Notes: generated from the sequence alone by a model not told the origin. Counted from the first letter of the stretch, positions 11,943-21,701 are shown. The stretch: DNA of 64,000 bases from Synergistes jonesii (GCF_000712295.1 NZ_JMKI01000006.1:62001-126000), one strand, 5' to 3'. Made by a program: numbers and translations.

Positions 11943-12236
11943 ATGTCTCGTTCACTGAAGAAAGGCCCCTACGTAGATCAGAAACTTCTGCGCAGGATTG
12001 AGGATATGAACGAATCAGGCAAAAAAGCGGTTTTAAGGAGCTGGTCGCGCGCCTGCTCGATCACGCCTGAAATGGTCGGACATACTATCGCGGTGCATAA
12101 CGGTCGCATCCACGTTCCCGTCTACATCAGCGACAACATGATCGGCCACAAGCTCGGGGAGTTCGCTCCGACGCGCAAGTTCGGCGGCCACGCCGGGCAG
12201 GAGCGTTCCACGAAGGTAAAGGCAGCGGCGAAGTAG
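11943..12236 (+). CDS. rpsS: 30S ribosomal protein S19
   Basis: 30S head protein of 97 residues. [12 protein letters not shown] and [20 protein letters not shown] are diagnostic. ATG 11943 follows TAGGAGG. It lies between rplB and rplV as in the standard S10 order. Confidence 0.98.
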   Translation: MSRSLKKGPYVDQKLLRRIEDMNESGKKAVLRSWSRACSITPEMVGHTIAVHNGRIHVPVYISDNMIGHKLGEFAPTRKFGGHAGQERSTKVKAAAK

Positions 12237-12248
12237 GAGGCCACGGGT

Positions 12249-12581
12249 ATGGAAGTAAAAGCATCTGCAAAAAACCTGCGGGTTTCCGCAAATAAAGTAC
12301 GCAGAGTACTTGCGCTCGTGCGCGGCAAGAACGCCTCGGACGCTCTGATGATACTCAAGTATACTCCCAATAAGCCGGCACGCTTCGCAGAAAAAGTGCT
12401 CAAGAGCGCCGTTGCAAACGCGGAGCACAATCACGGCCTCGACATGGACAAGCTCGTCGTAAAGGCCGCGATGGCCGACCAAGGATCATATATGAAGCGC
12501 TTCCGCCCTGTCGCGCAGGGACGTGCGCATGCGTTCAGACATCACACGTGCCATATAACGATGGTCGTGTGCGAGAAGTAA
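12249..12581 (+). CDS. rplV: 50S ribosomal protein L22
   Basis: Exit-tunnel beta-hairpin protein, 110 residues. The N-terminal ISxxKVRRV-type segment appears as VSANKVRRVLALVRGKNA; the hairpin sequence GSYMKRFRPVAQGRAHAFRHHTCHITMVV lines the tunnel. Ribosome site AGGAGG sits at the rpsS stop. Confidence 0.97.
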   Translation: MEVKASAKNLRVSANKVRRVLALVRGKNASDALMILKYTPNKPARFAEKVLKSAVANAEHNHGLDMDKLVVKAAMADQGSYMKRFRPVAQGRAHAFRHHTCHITMVVCEK

Positions 12582-12595
12582 GGAGGGGTTGAACG

Positions 12596-13267
12596 GTGGG
12601 TCAGAAAGTTCACCCGGTAGGTTATAGACTTGGCGTCATCTACGATTGGGAATCTCGCTGGTACGCCGACGGTAAAAAATACGCCAAGAATCTTCATAAA
12701 GACCTTGAGCTCAGAGCCTGGATCAAAAAGCGCTGGGAGCAGGCAGGCGTGAGCCGCGTGGAGATCGAGCGTATCGGAGACGTGATGCGTTTCACGGTTT
12801 GGACCGCACGGCCTGGTGTCGTAATTGGCAAGCAGGGTGCTGAAATACAGGCGGTCCGCGAGGAACTTCAGGCTATGACGGGCAACCGGGTCATGATTAA
12901 CATTCAGGAGATGAAAAATCCTGACGTCGAGGCTCAGGTGGTGGCGGAAGGCGTCGCCTCTTCACTGGAGCGCAGAATCAGCTTCCGTCGCGCTATGAAG
13001 CAGTCGATATTCCGCGCGATGAAATCGGGCTCCATGGGAATTAAGATTCAGTGCAGCGGCCGCCTCGGCGGCGCCGAAATCGCCCGCACTGAATGGTATC
13101 TTGAGGGCCAGCTCCCGCTTTCAACGCTGAGGGCGGATATAGATTACGGCTTCGCGGAAGCCCACACTATATACGGAGTAATAGGCATCAAGGTGTGGAT
13201 TTATAAAGGCGAGGTCATGGAGCGCAAGCCTCTTGAGGCCGAGCCGGTGACTAAGGACAGGGGGTAG
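12596..13267 (+). CDS. rpsC: 30S ribosomal protein S3
   Basis: mRNA-entry protein of 223 residues with a KH domain ([14 protein letters not shown]) and the C-terminal [14 protein letters not shown] block. GTG start at 12596 behind AAGGAGGGG. It is followed seven bases later by rplP. Confidence 0.98.
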   Translation: MGQKVHPVGYRLGVIYDWESRWYADGKKYAKNLHKDLELRAWIKKRWEQAGVSRVEIERIGDVMRFTVWTARPGVVIGKQGAEIQAVREELQAMTGNRVMINIQEMKNPDVEAQVVAEGVASSLERRISFRRAMKQSIFRAMKSGSMGIKIQCSGRLGGAEIARTEWYLEGQLPLSTLRADIDYGFAEAHTIYGVIGIKVWIYKGEVMERKPLEAEPVTKDRG

Positions 13268-13273
13268 TCGAGG

Positions 13274-13693
13274 ATGCTTGCTCCTAAGAGAGTTAAATAC
13301 CGCAAACCCCATCTGACTGCCCTTCGCGGCTACAGCAAAGGCGCTACGGAGATAGATTTCGGCGAATACGGCCTTCAGGCCTGCGAAAACGGCTGGATAT
13401 CGGCCCGCCAGATTGAAGCCGTCCGCGTCGCGATAAGCCGTAAGATGAAAAAGGGCGGAAAAATTTGGATCAGAATCTTTCCGGATCGTCCCGTTACCGA
13501 GAAGCCTCTTGAAACTCGTATGGGTAAAGGAAAAGGCAACGTGGAATATTGGACCGCAGCCGTAAAACGCGGACGGATCATGTTTGAAATTGCCGGAGTA
13601 CCGCGTGAAGTAGCCGAGCAGGCATTTCGCACAGCTGCGTTCAAACTGCCCATCAAGGTAAAGATGTTGGCCCGAGAGGGAGCAGGTGAATAA
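13274..13693 (+). CDS. rplP: 50S ribosomal protein L16
   Basis: Protein near the A site and central protuberance, 139 residues. [20 protein letters not shown] and [12 protein letters not shown] are diagnostic. It fits the fixed rpsC-rplP-rpmC-rpsQ order, with a two-base gap to rpmC. Confidence 0.98.
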   Translation: MLAPKRVKYRKPHLTALRGYSKGATEIDFGEYGLQACENGWISARQIEAVRVAISRKMKKGGKIWIRIFPDRPVTEKPLETRMGKGKGNVEYWTAAVKRGRIMFEIAGVPREVAEQAFRTAAFKLPIKVKMLAREGAGE

Positions 13694-13695
13694 AG

Positions 13696-13911
13696 ATGGA
13701 TCCTAAGGAACTTCGAGAGCTCAGCATATCTGAGCTCAGGGATAAGCACAAGGAATATAAAGAAGAGCTCTTCAACCTCCGTTTTCAGAATGCGATCGGA
13801 CAGTTGAGCAACTCAGGGAGAATCAGAGAAGTAAAGAAGACCATCGCCCGTATTCTTACCATCATCACAGAAAAAGAAGCGGGCATGGAACGTGCAGAGG
13901 CAAGGAGGTAA
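13696..13911 (+). CDS. rpmC: 50S ribosomal protein L29
   Basis: Small helical hairpin protein of 71 residues at the tunnel exit. [32 protein letters not shown] matches the family. It overlaps nothing and is packed between rplP and rpsQ with 2- and 6-base gaps. Confidence 0.95.
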   Translation: MDPKELRELSISELRDKHKEYKEELFNLRFQNAIGQLSNSGRIREVKKTIARILTIITEKEAGMERAEARR

Positions 13912-13917
13912 TCGACG

Positions 13918-14208
13918 ATGGAAGAACGCACAGCGCATCGTAAGGTTCGTGCAGGAGTCGTGGTGAGCGACAAGATGGAAAAGACCATCGTCGTGCGTGT
14001 TGACCGTATGGCAAAGCACTCGCTTTATGGGAAACCCGTTCTCCGTTCAAAGAAATTTATGGCACACGACGAGAATAACGACTGCCGCATCGGCGACACC
14101 GTGAAGATCGGCGAGACCCGTCCCCTTAGCGCCAGAAAGCGCTGGGAGGTCCTTGAGATAATCAAGAGGGCGCCTGTACTGGGTGCGACGGAAGAGGAGG
14201 CTGAATAA
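13918..14208 (+). CDS. rpsQ: 30S ribosomal protein S17
   Basis: OB-fold 16S-binding protein of 96 residues. [18 protein letters not shown] and [18 protein letters not shown] are typical. AGGAGG lies at the end of rpmC. The C-terminus is slightly extended and acidic (GATEEEAE). Confidence 0.96.
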   Translation: MEERTAHRKVRAGVVVSDKMEKTIVVRVDRMAKHSLYGKPVLRSKKFMAHDENNDCRIGDTVKIGETRPLSARKRWEVLEIIKRAPVLGATEEEAE

Positions 14209-14210
14209 TT

Positions 14211-14579
14211 ATGATTCAGCTGCGTACTGTTCTTAACGTGGCGGACAATTCCGGCGCTAAGAAAATCCTCTGCGTTCAGGTAAAGGGAGGCAGCTTCCGT
14301 AAGACCGGAACGATAGGCGACGTCATCGTCGCCGCGGTGCGCGAGGCTTCGCCGAACGGCAACATCAAAAAAGGCGATGTCGTAAAGGCCGTAATCGTCA
14401 GGACGAAGAAAGAGATACGCCGCAGGGATGGTTCCTATGTGCGCTTTGACGACAACGCCGCGGTCGTCATAGACGCCAACGGCGACCCCAGAGGAACGCG
14501 TATTTTTGGTCCTGTAGCAAGGGAACTGAGAGAAAAGAAATATATGCGTATAGTCTCTCTGGCGCCCGAGGTTGTGTAG
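14211..14579 (+). CDS. rplN: 50S ribosomal protein L14
   Basis: 23S-binding protein at the subunit interface, 122 residues, normal length. [27 protein letters not shown] and the C-terminal [24 protein letters not shown] are diagnostic. First gene of the spc block. Confidence 0.98.
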   Translation: MIQLRTVLNVADNSGAKKILCVQVKGGSFRKTGTIGDVIVAAVREASPNGNIKKGDVVKAVIVRTKKEIRRRDGSYVRFDDNAAVVIDANGDPRGTRIFGPVARELREKKYMRIVSLAPEVV

Positions 14580-14592
14580 GGGGTAACCTGCC

Positions 14593-14919
14593 ATGTCTAA
14601 AATGAGAATCAAAAAGGGAGACCGCGTTCGCGTGATTTCGGGAAAAGACGCCGGCAAAGAGGGAAAAATCCTCAGCAGAAACATCGATAAGGATACCGTC
14701 GTCGTGGAAAACATAAATATGGTTACAAAGGCGGTCCGTCCCTCTCAGAAGGATCCGCGCGGCGGGCTCGTCAAGAAGGAAGCCGCCCTTTCGGCGTCAA
14801 AGGTGATGCTCGTATGCCCGAAGTGCGGCAAAGCGACGCGCGTAGGACGCGCTTTCCTCGACAGCGGACAGAAAGTCCGCATCTGCAAGCAGTGCGGCGA
14901 GATAATCGATAAGGCTTAA
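14593..14919 (+). CDS. rplX: 50S ribosomal protein L24
   Basis: Assembly-initiator protein of 108 residues. An N-terminal KOW motif (KKGDRVRVISGKDAGKEGKI) is followed by a zinc-ribbon-like CPKCGK...CKQCGE tail, the four-cysteine form of L24. Confidence 0.96.
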   Translation: MSKMRIKKGDRVRVISGKDAGKEGKILSRNIDKDTVVVENINMVTKAVRPSQKDPRGGLVKKEAALSASKVMLVCPKCGKATRVGRAFLDSGQKVRICKQCGEIIDKA

Positions 14920-14937
14920 TGAGGAGGGACAACTGAT

Positions 14938-15480
14938 ATGACTCCGCGTCTTTTGACAAAATATACAGAAGAAGTCCGCCCTCGTCTGAACGAACAGTTC
15001 CAGTACAAGAACGTCATGCAGATACCGCGCCTCGTCAAAGTCGTCATCAATATCGGCGTAAACGAAGCGAAGCTCGACCAGAAATATATGGATGCCTCGA
15101 TGAACGAGCTAACGATTATTTCCGGACAGAAGCCGGTGCTGAAACGCGCAAAGAAATCCATAGCAGGATTCAAAGTTCGCGAAGGGATGCCCGTGGCTTG
15201 CTCGGTCACGCTGAGAAGCGGCAGAATGTGGGAATTCGTCGACCGCCTCTTCAGCATTGCGCTTCCCCGCATCAAGGACTTCCAGGGAATTTCGAAGAAG
15301 GGCTTCGACGGCAGAGGGAATTTCAACCTCGGGCTCAAAGAGCAGCTTCTCTTCCCGGAGATAGACTTTGACAAGGTCATCCGCCAGCGCGGCATGAACA
15401 TCACGTTTGTGACAACGGCGCAGACAGATGAGGAAGCCCAGCTGCTTTTGAAAGAGCTTGGGATGCCCTTCGCCCGTTAG
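14938..15480 (+). CDS. rplE: 50S ribosomal protein L5
   Basis: 5S rRNA-binding protein, 180 residues, standard length. The N-terminal [20 protein letters not shown], the [22 protein letters not shown] block and a final [18 protein letters not shown] are typical. ATG follows GAGGAGGG. Confidence 0.98.
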   Translation: MTPRLLTKYTEEVRPRLNEQFQYKNVMQIPRLVKVVINIGVNEAKLDQKYMDASMNELTIISGQKPVLKRAKKSIAGFKVREGMPVACSVTLRSGRMWEFVDRLFSIALPRIKDFQGISKKGFDGRGNFNLGLKEQLLFPEIDFDKVIRQRGMNITFVTTAQTDEEAQLLLKELGMPFAR

Positions 15481-15493
15481 GAAGGAGAAGCAA

Positions 15494-15679
15494 ATGGCTC
15501 GTAAATGTATGGTGAACAAGGCTAAAGAAGAGCCGAAGTTCAAAGTCAGAAAATACAACCGCTGCCCGATTTGTGGGCGCCCCCACGGCTACATGCGCAA
15601 ATTCGACATGTGCCGCTGCTGCTTCCGCAAGCTTGCGCGCGAGGGCAAGATCCCTGGCGTCGTCAAGGCGAGCTGGTAG
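15494..15679 (+). CDS. rpsZ: 30S ribosomal protein S14, zinc type
   Basis: Short S14 of 61 residues. ATG 15494 behind GAAGGAGAAG is the start; an upstream in-frame ATG at 15458 lies inside rplE and would add unrelated residues. The paired CPIC and CRCC motifs form the zinc knuckle (four cysteines in 19 residues), marking the zinc-containing short form found in Firmicutes-like lineages and Thermus. Confidence 0.96.
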   Translation: MARKCMVNKAKEEPKFKVRKYNRCPICGRPHGYMRKFDMCRCCFRKLAREGKIPGVVKASW

Positions 15680-15708
15680 CAGGTGGGCGTAGAAGGGAGG
15701 ATCCTTTA

Positions 15709-16113
15709 ATGCATATTACCGATCCTGTCGCGGATATGCTCACACGCATCAGAAATGCGAATGTGGTCTACCATGAAATGGTGGATATGCCTCTTTCAAA
15801 GCTCCGCCTCGAGATGGCGAGAATACTCAAAGAGGAAGGCTATATCCGTAACTATAAGACAATAACAGACGCGAAGCAGCCGATGCCGATCCTCAGGCTG
15901 ACCATGAACTACGGTCCGCAGAAGGAAAGGGTCATCCAGGGACTTCGCAGGATAAGCAAGCCGGGACGCCGCATCTATGTCGGCAAGGACGAACTCCCCA
16001 AAGTCATGGGCGGGCTCGGCATCGCTCTCATCTCAACGTCAGCCGGACTCATGACCGACGCCAACGCCCGCAAGCTTGGCCTCGGCGGAGAAGTCGTCTG
16101 CTACGTCTGGTAA
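15709..16113 (+). CDS. rpsH: 30S ribosomal protein S8
   Basis: Central 16S-binding protein, 134 residues. The ATG at 15709 is set by AAGGGAGG at 15693-15700; the frame is open further upstream through rpsZ but that part is not coding. It begins [17 protein letters not shown] and ends [20 protein letters not shown]...GGEVVCYVW. In many bacteria S8 represses the spc operon by binding mRNA near rplE. Confidence 0.98.
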   Translation: MHITDPVADMLTRIRNANVVYHEMVDMPLSKLRLEMARILKEEGYIRNYKTITDAKQPMPILRLTMNYGPQKERVIQGLRRISKPGRRIYVGKDELPKVMGGLGIALISTSAGLMTDANARKLGLGGEVVCYVW

Positions 16114-16128
16114 CGGAGGAGCTTCGCT

Positions 16129-16671
16129 ATGTCAAGGATAGGACGCAAAGCCATCGCTCTTCCGAAGGGCGTTGAAGTAAAGGTCGACGGACGGCGCGTG
16201 ACTGTAAAGGGCGCGAAGGGTACCCTTGAGATGGACGTAATGCCCGAAATCTCCGTGGCCGTCGAGGACGGAAACGTCACAGTGGCCCGCGGGAACGACG
16301 ACAAGGCGACGCGCGCGGCTCACGGCATGACGAGAGCCCTCATCAGTAACATGGTTCAGGGCGTCAACGAAGGTTTCCAGAAAACCCTCGAAATCGTAGG
16401 CGTAGGTTATCGTGCGCAGATGCAAGGAAAGAACCTCGTCATGAGCCTCGGCTTCTCGCATCAGGTCGAAGTCGCTCCCCCTGCGGGCATCGAATTCGTC
16501 TGCGAGAGCCCGATCAAGATCATCGTGCGCGGCATCGATAAGCAGCTCGTCGGACAGGTCGCGTCGGACGTTCGTGCCCACCGTCCGCCCGAGCCCTACA
16601 AAGGCAAGGGAATCAGATACGCCGGCGAATACGTGATCCGCAAAGCCGGTAAGGCCGGCGCCAAAAAGTAA
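16129..16671 (+). CDS. rplF: 50S ribosomal protein L6
   Basis: Two-domain 23S-binding protein near the sarcin-ricin loop, 180 residues. MSRIGRKAIALPKGVEV and the C-terminal RPPEPYKGKGIRYAGEYVIRKAGK are diagnostic. Ribosome site CGGAGGAG. Confidence 0.98.
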   Translation: MSRIGRKAIALPKGVEVKVDGRRVTVKGAKGTLEMDVMPEISVAVEDGNVTVARGNDDKATRAAHGMTRALISNMVQGVNEGFQKTLEIVGVGYRAQMQGKNLVMSLGFSHQVEVAPPAGIEFVCESPIKIIVRGIDKQLVGQVASDVRAHRPPEPYKGKGIRYAGEYVIRKAGKAGAKK

Positions 16672-16687
16672 GGAGAGGTGAAGGACG

Positions 16688-17053
16688 TTGATCAATAATC
16701 GCAGCCGCAACGAAATGCGGGAAGTGCGCCACCGTCGCCTCAGGAGACATCTCTCCGGCACCGGCGAGCGCCCGCGTCTTGCAGTCTTCGGCAGCCTGAA
16801 GCATATATTTGCCCAGGTCATCGACGACGAAAAGGGACATACTCTTGTATCGGCATCGACGGTACAGGATAAATTTGAAAATCTTAAGAGCACTGGGAAC
16901 CAGGAAGCGGCAAAGGCAGTAGGAAAGCTTATCGCCGAACGCGCCCTTGCTAACGGAATCACCGAAGTCGTCTTCGACAGAGGCGGGCATCTCTACCACG
17001 GCAGAATCAAAGCCTTTGCGGAAGCGGCCCGTGAAGCCGGTCTGAAGTTCTAA
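16688..17053 (+). CDS. rplR: 50S ribosomal protein L18
   Basis: 5S rRNA-binding protein of 121 residues with a TTG start at 16688 preceded by [36 protein letters not shown] and the final [26 protein letters not shown] match the family. Confidence 0.97.
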   Translation: MINNRSRNEMREVRHRRLRRHLSGTGERPRLAVFGSLKHIFAQVIDDEKGHTLVSASTVQDKFENLKSTGNQEAAKAVGKLIAERALANGITEVVFDRGGHLYHGRIKAFAEAAREAGLKF

Positions 17054-17069
17054 GAGGGGGGCGACTAAA

Positions 17070-17588
17070 GTGGCGAAAGAGACACAGAATGTAAAATCCT
17101 ACAGCAGCAGGGGGCTCGAGCTCACGGAGCGCGTCGTATCGATCAACCGCGTAAGCAAGGTCGTTAAAGGCGGAAAGCGTTTCCGCTTCAGCGTTCTCGT
17201 GGTGGTAGGCGACGGCGTGAGCCAGGTCGGCCTCGGGATGGGCAAAGCCAAGGAAATCTCCGTTGCGATGAAGAAGGGTATAGAACACGCGAAGAAGAAC
17301 CTGATAGACCTTAAGAAGACAGGGCAGACCCTTCCTCATCCGATCATCGGGAAGTTCGGCGCGGCCGAAGTCCTTATGCGTCCCGCGGCGCCCGGTACCG
17401 GAGTTCTTGCAGGCTCGTCGGTCCGTCCGATAATGGAGCTCGGCGGCATCAAAGACGTTATCGCAAAGGTCACCGGCAGAACGTCGAACCCGATCAACAT
17501 AGCGTATGCTACGATGGATGCGGTAAAGCGCCTGCGCACGCCGGAAGAGATCTACAGGCTCCGCGGCAAAGAGCGCAAGGAAGCGTAG
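17070..17588 (+). CDS. rpsE: 30S ribosomal protein S5
   Basis: Fidelity-related small-subunit protein, 172 residues, GTG start at 17070 behind AGAGGGGGG. The dsRBD-like N-domain (RVVSINRVSKVVKGGKRFRF) and the S5 C-domain (APGTGVLAGSSVRPIMELGGIKDV) are complete. Confidence 0.98.
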   Translation: MAKETQNVKSYSSRGLELTERVVSINRVSKVVKGGKRFRFSVLVVVGDGVSQVGLGMGKAKEISVAMKKGIEHAKKNLIDLKKTGQTLPHPIIGKFGAAEVLMRPAAPGTGVLAGSSVRPIMELGGIKDVIAKVTGRTSNPINIAYATMDAVKRLRTPEEIYRLRGKERKEA

Positions 17589-17601
17589 GAGGTATCGCGC
17601 T

Positions 17602-17784
17602 ATGGCTAAACTTCGTATTACATGGAAAAGGAGCACGATAGGGCGTCCTCCTATTCAGGAGAGAATCATAAAGGCTCTCGGCTTTCACAGGCTCAACGAG
17701 ACCGTATATCATGACGACACTCCGCAGATTCGCGGCATGGTCGACAAGATCAGCCACCTGCTCGAGTGGTCTGTCGAGGATTAG
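17602..17784 (+). CDS. rpmD: 50S ribosomal protein L30
   Basis: 60-residue large-subunit protein. LRITWKRSTIGRPPIQERIIKALGFHRLNETVYHDDTPQIRGMVDKISHL is a clear L30 pattern. It sits between rpsE and rplO as in the standard spc order; short, but supported by an AGGAGG at the rpsE stop. Confidence 0.96.
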   Translation: MAKLRITWKRSTIGRPPIQERIIKALGFHRLNETVYHDDTPQIRGMVDKISHLLEWSVED

Positions 17785-17796
17785 GGGGGATAAGCC

Positions 17797-18243
17797 ATGG
17801 AACTTCATGAACTTTCACCGATGCCCGGTTCGCGCAGGAAGAAGAAACGCCTCGGAATGGGGCTTGGCAGCGGAAAGGGAAAGACGGCCGGCAAAGGACA
17901 CAAGGGACAGAAGGCCCGCAAGAGCCCCGGCATTGGGGCGAACTTCGAAGGCGGACAGATGCCGCTTGCACGCCGCATACCAAAGCGCGGCTTCAGCAAT
18001 TTCCGCTTTACCGTCAGATACCAGACGGTGAATCTTGAGGAACTTGAAAATCGCTTCGAGGCTGGAGCGGAAGTTTCCGCGGAAGAATTAGCCGGACTTC
18101 GTCTCATTAAATGCGCCTGCGGGCCGGTCAAGATACTCGGCGAAGGCGAACTCACAAAAAACCTCACTGTAAAGGCAAACGCCTTCAGCGCATCGGCCGC
18201 TAAGAAGATCGAAGCGGCCGGCGGCAAGGCAGAGGTGATATAA
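17797..18243 (+). CDS. rplO: 50S ribosomal protein L15
   Basis: Late-assembly protein of 148 residues with the glycine/lysine-rich N-terminus (GSRRKKKRLGMGLGSGKGKTAGKGHKGQ). The stop overlaps the secY start by one base (TAATG), indicating translational coupling to secY. Confidence 0.97.
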   Translation: MELHELSPMPGSRRKKKRLGMGLGSGKGKTAGKGHKGQKARKSPGIGANFEGGQMPLARRIPKRGFSNFRFTVRYQTVNLEELENRFEAGAEVSAEELAGLRLIKCACGPVKILGEGELTKNLTVKANAFSASAAKKIEAAGGKAEVI

Positions 18244-19538
18244 TGCTGGATTCCTTCCGGGATACCTTTAGGCTGCCTGACCTGAAGCGCCGCATACTCT
18301 TCACCCTTGCAGCGCTCTTCGTCTACCGTCTCGGCGCGCATGTGCCGACTCCCGGAGTGGATGCTGCCGCTCTTGGAAAGCTTTTCGACCAGGGCACCCT
18401 GCTCGGCTTCCTCGACCTTTTTGCCGGCGGTGCGCTCAGCCGTTTTTCAATATTTGCGCTGGGCGTAACGCCTTATATCAACTCAAGCATCGTCATGCAG
18501 CTTCTTGCCGTAGTTATGCCGAGCCTTGAAAAGATGCAGAAGGAAGGGGAAGAAGGGCGCAAAAAGATCGTTCAGTGGACCCGCTACGGAACGATCGCCT
18601 TCGCGCTCATACAGGCGGTCGGCATGACAGGCTGGCTGAAAGGTCTTGGAATTTACTCCGGCGGCGTACTGGATATCATCCTCGTATCGCTTACGCTCAC
18701 GACGGGAGCTGTCGCCGTCATGTGGCTCGGCGAAATAATGTCCGATCATGGGATAGGAAACGGGATATCGCTGCTCATCTTCGCGGGCATCGTCGTGAGG
18801 ATCCCCGAAGCCATCGTGCGCACGGCTTCGCTCGTGCGCCTTGGCGAAATGAACGTCCTCGTGCTGCTGCTCGCCGTCGTGATCATGGTAGCGGTCGTCG
18901 CGGGATGCGTGCTCCTTCAGGAAGGCCAGCGCCGCCTCCCAGTTCAGTACGCGAAGCGCATGATCGGAAACAAAATGTACGGCGGGCAGTCGAGCTTCAT
19001 TCCTCTGCGCGTCAACACGGCTGGAGTCATCCCGATAATCTTCGCCTCGTCGATACTGCTCTTCCCCTATACTATAGCCGGACTCTTCCAGCACGGCATA
19101 GCGAGGGCGATTCAGCAGGCGATGAGCCCGAGCAGCCCGATATATATGATTCTCTACGTGCTCCTCATCATATTTTTCTCGTATTTCTATACGGCGGTCG
19201 TCTTCAAGCCCGAGGATATATCGACGAATATGAAGAAGAACGGCGGGTTCATCCTGGGCATCCGCCCGGGCAAGCCCACGACCGACTACATAGAGAAGGT
19301 AATGGGGCGCATTACGCTCGGCGGTTCGATAGCCCTTGCGGTGATAGCGATAGTCCCGACCCTTATGACGGGGCTGATGAATATCAATACCTTCTATTTC
19401 GGCGGCACGGCCGTGATAATCGTCGTCGGCGTCGCGCTCGACACGGTGCATCAAATCGAAGGCCAGCTCCTCATGCGCCATTATGAAGGCATAATCAAAC
19501 GCCGCGGCGGCAAGGGCGGCAGCCTTTTAAAGCTGTAA
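18243..19538 (+). CDS. secY: Protein translocase subunit SecY
   Basis: Channel of the Sec translocon in the inner membrane, 431 residues with about ten hydrophobic segments. RILFTLAALFVYRLGAHVPTPGVD starts TM1; LGVTPYINSSIVMQLL and the loop QYAKRMIGNKMYGGQSSFIPLRVN are conserved. Translationally coupled to rplO. adk and map follow, the usual spc-operon tail. Confidence 0.98.
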   Translation: MLDSFRDTFRLPDLKRRILFTLAALFVYRLGAHVPTPGVDAAALGKLFDQGTLLGFLDLFAGGALSRFSIFALGVTPYINSSIVMQLLAVVMPSLEKMQKEGEEGRKKIVQWTRYGTIAFALIQAVGMTGWLKGLGIYSGGVLDIILVSLTLTTGAVAVMWLGEIMSDHGIGNGISLLIFAGIVVRIPEAIVRTASLVRLGEMNVLVLLLAVVIMVAVVAGCVLLQEGQRRLPVQYAKRMIGNKMYGGQSSFIPLRVNTAGVIPIIFASSILLFPYTIAGLFQHGIARAIQQAMSPSSPIYMILYVLLIIFFSYFYTAVVFKPEDISTNMKKNGGFILGIRPGKPTTDYIEKVMGRITLGGSIALAVIAIVPTLMTGLMNINTFYFGGTAVIIVVGVALDTVHQIEGQLLMRHYEGIIKRRGGKGGSLLKL

Positions 19539-19555
19539 TCCAAGGAGGCTGAAAA

Positions 19556-20191
19556 ATGAGAATAATTCTTCTCGGAGCCCCGGGAGCGGGGAAGGGAACT
19601 CAGGCGGACAGCATTAAAAGCAAATATCCCATAGCGCACATTTCGACCGGCGACATCCTCCGCGCTAACGTCAAAGCGGGCACAGAACTTGGAAAAAACG
19701 CGAAGGTCTATATGGACGCCGGAAAGCTTGTGCCCGACGAAGTGATCGTCGGAATGATGGAGAAGCGTCTGACGGAGGCCGACTGCAAGGAAGGCTTCAT
19801 GCTCGACGGCTTCCCGCGCACGATAGCTCAGGCTGAGGCGCTCGACAAGATGCTTGCGAAGCACGCGATCAAGCTGGACGCAGTAGTCAGCCTTGAGATA
19901 GACGACGATACGGTCGTTTCGAGGCTCACGTCGAGGCGGGTATGCAAACGCTGCGGCGAGATATACAATACCGCGTTCAAGCCCGCGGTAAAAGAGGGCG
20001 TATGCGACAAGTGCGGAGGAGAAGTGATTCAGCGCGACGACGACAAAGAGAGCGTTATCAGGAACCGCCTCTCCGTCTTCCACACGCAGACGGCTCCCCT
20101 TATCGACTATTACACCCGAAAGGGTCTTCTGATTACGGTCGACGCGACCGGCGGCAGGGATGCCGTGCTGAAGATTCTTGAGAAGAAATAG
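19556..20191 (+). CDS. adk: Adenylate kinase, zinc-lid type
   Basis: Converts ATP + AMP to 2 ADP in the cytosol. 211 residues, long-form enzyme. P-loop GAPGAGKGTQ at residues 8-17, AMP site DGFPRT near 84-89, and a lid with four cysteines (C130, C133, C150, C153) typical of zinc-binding adenylate kinases in Firmicutes-like bacteria. AAGGAGG precedes ATG 19556. Confidence 0.98.
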   Translation: MRIILLGAPGAGKGTQADSIKSKYPIAHISTGDILRANVKAGTELGKNAKVYMDAGKLVPDEVIVGMMEKRLTEADCKEGFMLDGFPRTIAQAEALDKMLAKHAIKLDAVVSLEIDDDTVVSRLTSRRVCKRCGEIYNTAFKPAVKEGVCDKCGGEVIQRDDDKESVIRNRLSVFHTQTAPLIDYYTRKGLLITVDATGGRDAVLKILEKK

Positions 20192-20212
20192 GAATCGGGG
20201 CAGCTCTCTATT

Positions 20213-20983
20213 ATGATCACCTTCAAAAGCGACCGCGACATAGCCAAGATGCGCAGGGCTGGGCGGGTCGTTGCCGATATTCTCAATTTAATGAGAGATA
20301 TGGTCAGGCCGGGAATCGATACCCTGACGCTGGACGAAGCCGCCGAAAATCTCGTCCTCAGGGAGGGTGCAAAGCCCGCCTTCAAAGGCTATAAGACCTC
20401 GTGGGCGTCGATCCCCTTTCCCGGCACGATATGCGCTTCGATAAACGAAGAAGTCGTGCACGGGATACCCTCGCGGGAGAGAGTCCTCGAAGAGGGAGAT
20501 ATAATCAGTATAGACACCGGCGCCTCGCTGGAGGGTTTCTTTGGGGACGCCGCATGTACGTTTGCTGTCGGGGAGATCAGCGAAGAGCGGGAGCGGCTGC
20601 TTGCTCTTACGCACGAGTCCCTGCGCAGCGGCGTCGCTGCGGTCAAACCCGGGGCAACGCTCGGAGACATCGGTCACGCGGTTGAAAACGTCGTAATTCC
20701 CGCAGGCTACGGCCTCGTAAGAGACTACGCGGGTCACGGCATCGGACGCAGGATGCATGAAGCTCCTCAGGTCCCGAATTTTGGGAAGCCGGGAAGCGGC
20801 ATAACCGTCAAGCCGCGCATGACATTCTGCGTTGAACCGATGGTGATGACCGGAGCCGAGGAAGTCAAGACGCGGCCGGACGGCTGGACTGTAGTAACGA
20901 GGGACGGCAGCGACGCCGCCCACTTTGAATACAGCCTTCTCGTTACGGATGACGGTGTGGAGATTTTAACGCCATGGGAGTGA
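20213..20983 (+). CDS. map: Methionine aminopeptidase, type I
   Basis: Removes initiator methionine. 256 residues of the pita-bread fold. Metal ligands can be placed in SIDTGASLEGFFGDAACTF (two Asp), AGHGIGRRMHEAP (His), FCVEPMV (Glu) and HFEYSLLVT (Glu). The ribosome site before ATG 20213 is weak (GGGGCAG). The 3' end overlaps the start of the KOW gene by 10 bases. Confidence 0.97.
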   Translation: MITFKSDRDIAKMRRAGRVVADILNLMRDMVRPGIDTLTLDEAAENLVLREGAKPAFKGYKTSWASIPFPGTICASINEEVVHGIPSRERVLEEGDIISIDTGASLEGFFGDAACTFAVGEISEERERLLALTHESLRSGVAAVKPGATLGDIGHAVENVVIPAGYGLVRDYAGHGIGRRMHEAPQVPNFGKPGSGITVKPRMTFCVEPMVMTGAEEVKTRPDGWTVVTRDGSDAAHFEYSLLVTDDGVEILTPWE

Positions 20984-21300
20984 CATCCCCCATCCAAGAT
21001 GAGAGATACCGCGCCGGGGAGATCGTCATCGTGCGCCGCGGAAAGTACGCAGGCAAGCCCTTTGCCGTAGTAGGGCGCGACGACGGCCGGATATTGATAG
21101 CTAACGGGGCTGAGTACAAGGCGGCTAAGCCTAAGAGGAAAAATGTTATTCACCTGCAACAGACGCACTATTATCTCGAAGATGTGGCCGGGCGTGTCGC
21201 TGGCGGGAAACCTCTGGACAACGGCTGGTTGATGCAGAAAATTTCCCACGTTTTGGAAAACAGTGGCACATCTTGCAGACAGGAGGATGAAACTGCCTAA
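20974..21300 (+). CDS. KOW-domain RNA-binding protein (L14e-like)
   Basis: 108-residue protein with an N-terminal KOW-like segment ([33 protein letters not shown]) followed by a basic stretch [13 protein letters not shown]. Proteins of this kind are encoded between map and infA in many Firmicutes-like genomes; the cellular role is not established. ATG 20974 lies within map (10-base overlap) and the stop overlaps the infA start (TAATG), so it is translationally coupled on both sides. Confidence 0.8.
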   Translation: MGVTSPIQDERYRAGEIVIVRRGKYAGKPFAVVGRDDGRILIANGAEYKAAKPKRKNVIHLQQTHYYLEDVAGRVAGGKPLDNGWLMQKISHVLENSGTSCRQEDETA

Positions 21301-21518
21301 TGGCCAAAGAGGAAGTAATTGAGGTAAAAGGCAGGGTAGTTGAGCCGCTGCCAAACGCCATGTTCCGAGTAGAGTTGGAAAATGGCCACAAAATACTGGC
21401 TCATGTCTCGGGCAAAATGCGGATGCATTTCATCAGGATACTGCCGGGCGACAGAGTTTTGCTACAGCTATCGCCCTACGACCTGACACGCGGCAGGATA
21501 ACATACAGATACAAGTAG
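21300..21518 (+). CDS. infA: Translation initiation factor IF-1
   Basis: 72-residue S1/OB-fold factor binding the 30S A site. [51 protein letters not shown] is the full family signature. It overlaps the KOW gene stop by one base, with AGGAGG inside that gene as ribosome site. Confidence 0.98.
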   Translation: MAKEEVIEVKGRVVEPLPNAMFRVELENGHKILAHVSGKMRMHFIRILPGDRVLLQLSPYDLTRGRITYRYK

Positions 21519-21569
21519 GCGGATAGCCCGCCACTGACGAATTAATATAGCCAAGGAGGTCTGCATTTA

Positions 21570-21695
21570 ATGAAAGTAAGACCGTCGGTCAAACCTATAT
21601 GTGAATATTGCAGAATTATCAAGCGCCACGGCGTCGTGCGCGTCATCTGCAGCAAAAATCCGCGCCATAAGCAGCGCCAGGGAGCAAGGAGGTAG
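21570..21695 (+). CDS. rpmJ: 50S ribosomal protein L36
   Basis: 41-residue protein reading [20 protein letters not shown]...[14 protein letters not shown], then three extra residues ARR. Three cysteines and one histidine (C11, C14, C27, H32) form the zinc site. ATG 21570 has AAGGAGG at 21553-21559. The last codons contain the AAGGAGG used by rpsM, whose ATG is six bases past the stop. It is too short for common ORF cutoffs and easily missed. Confidence 0.96.
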   Translation: MKVRPSVKPICEYCRIIKRHGVVRVICSKNPRHKQRQGARR

Positions 21696-21701
21696 CAGGG
21701 G

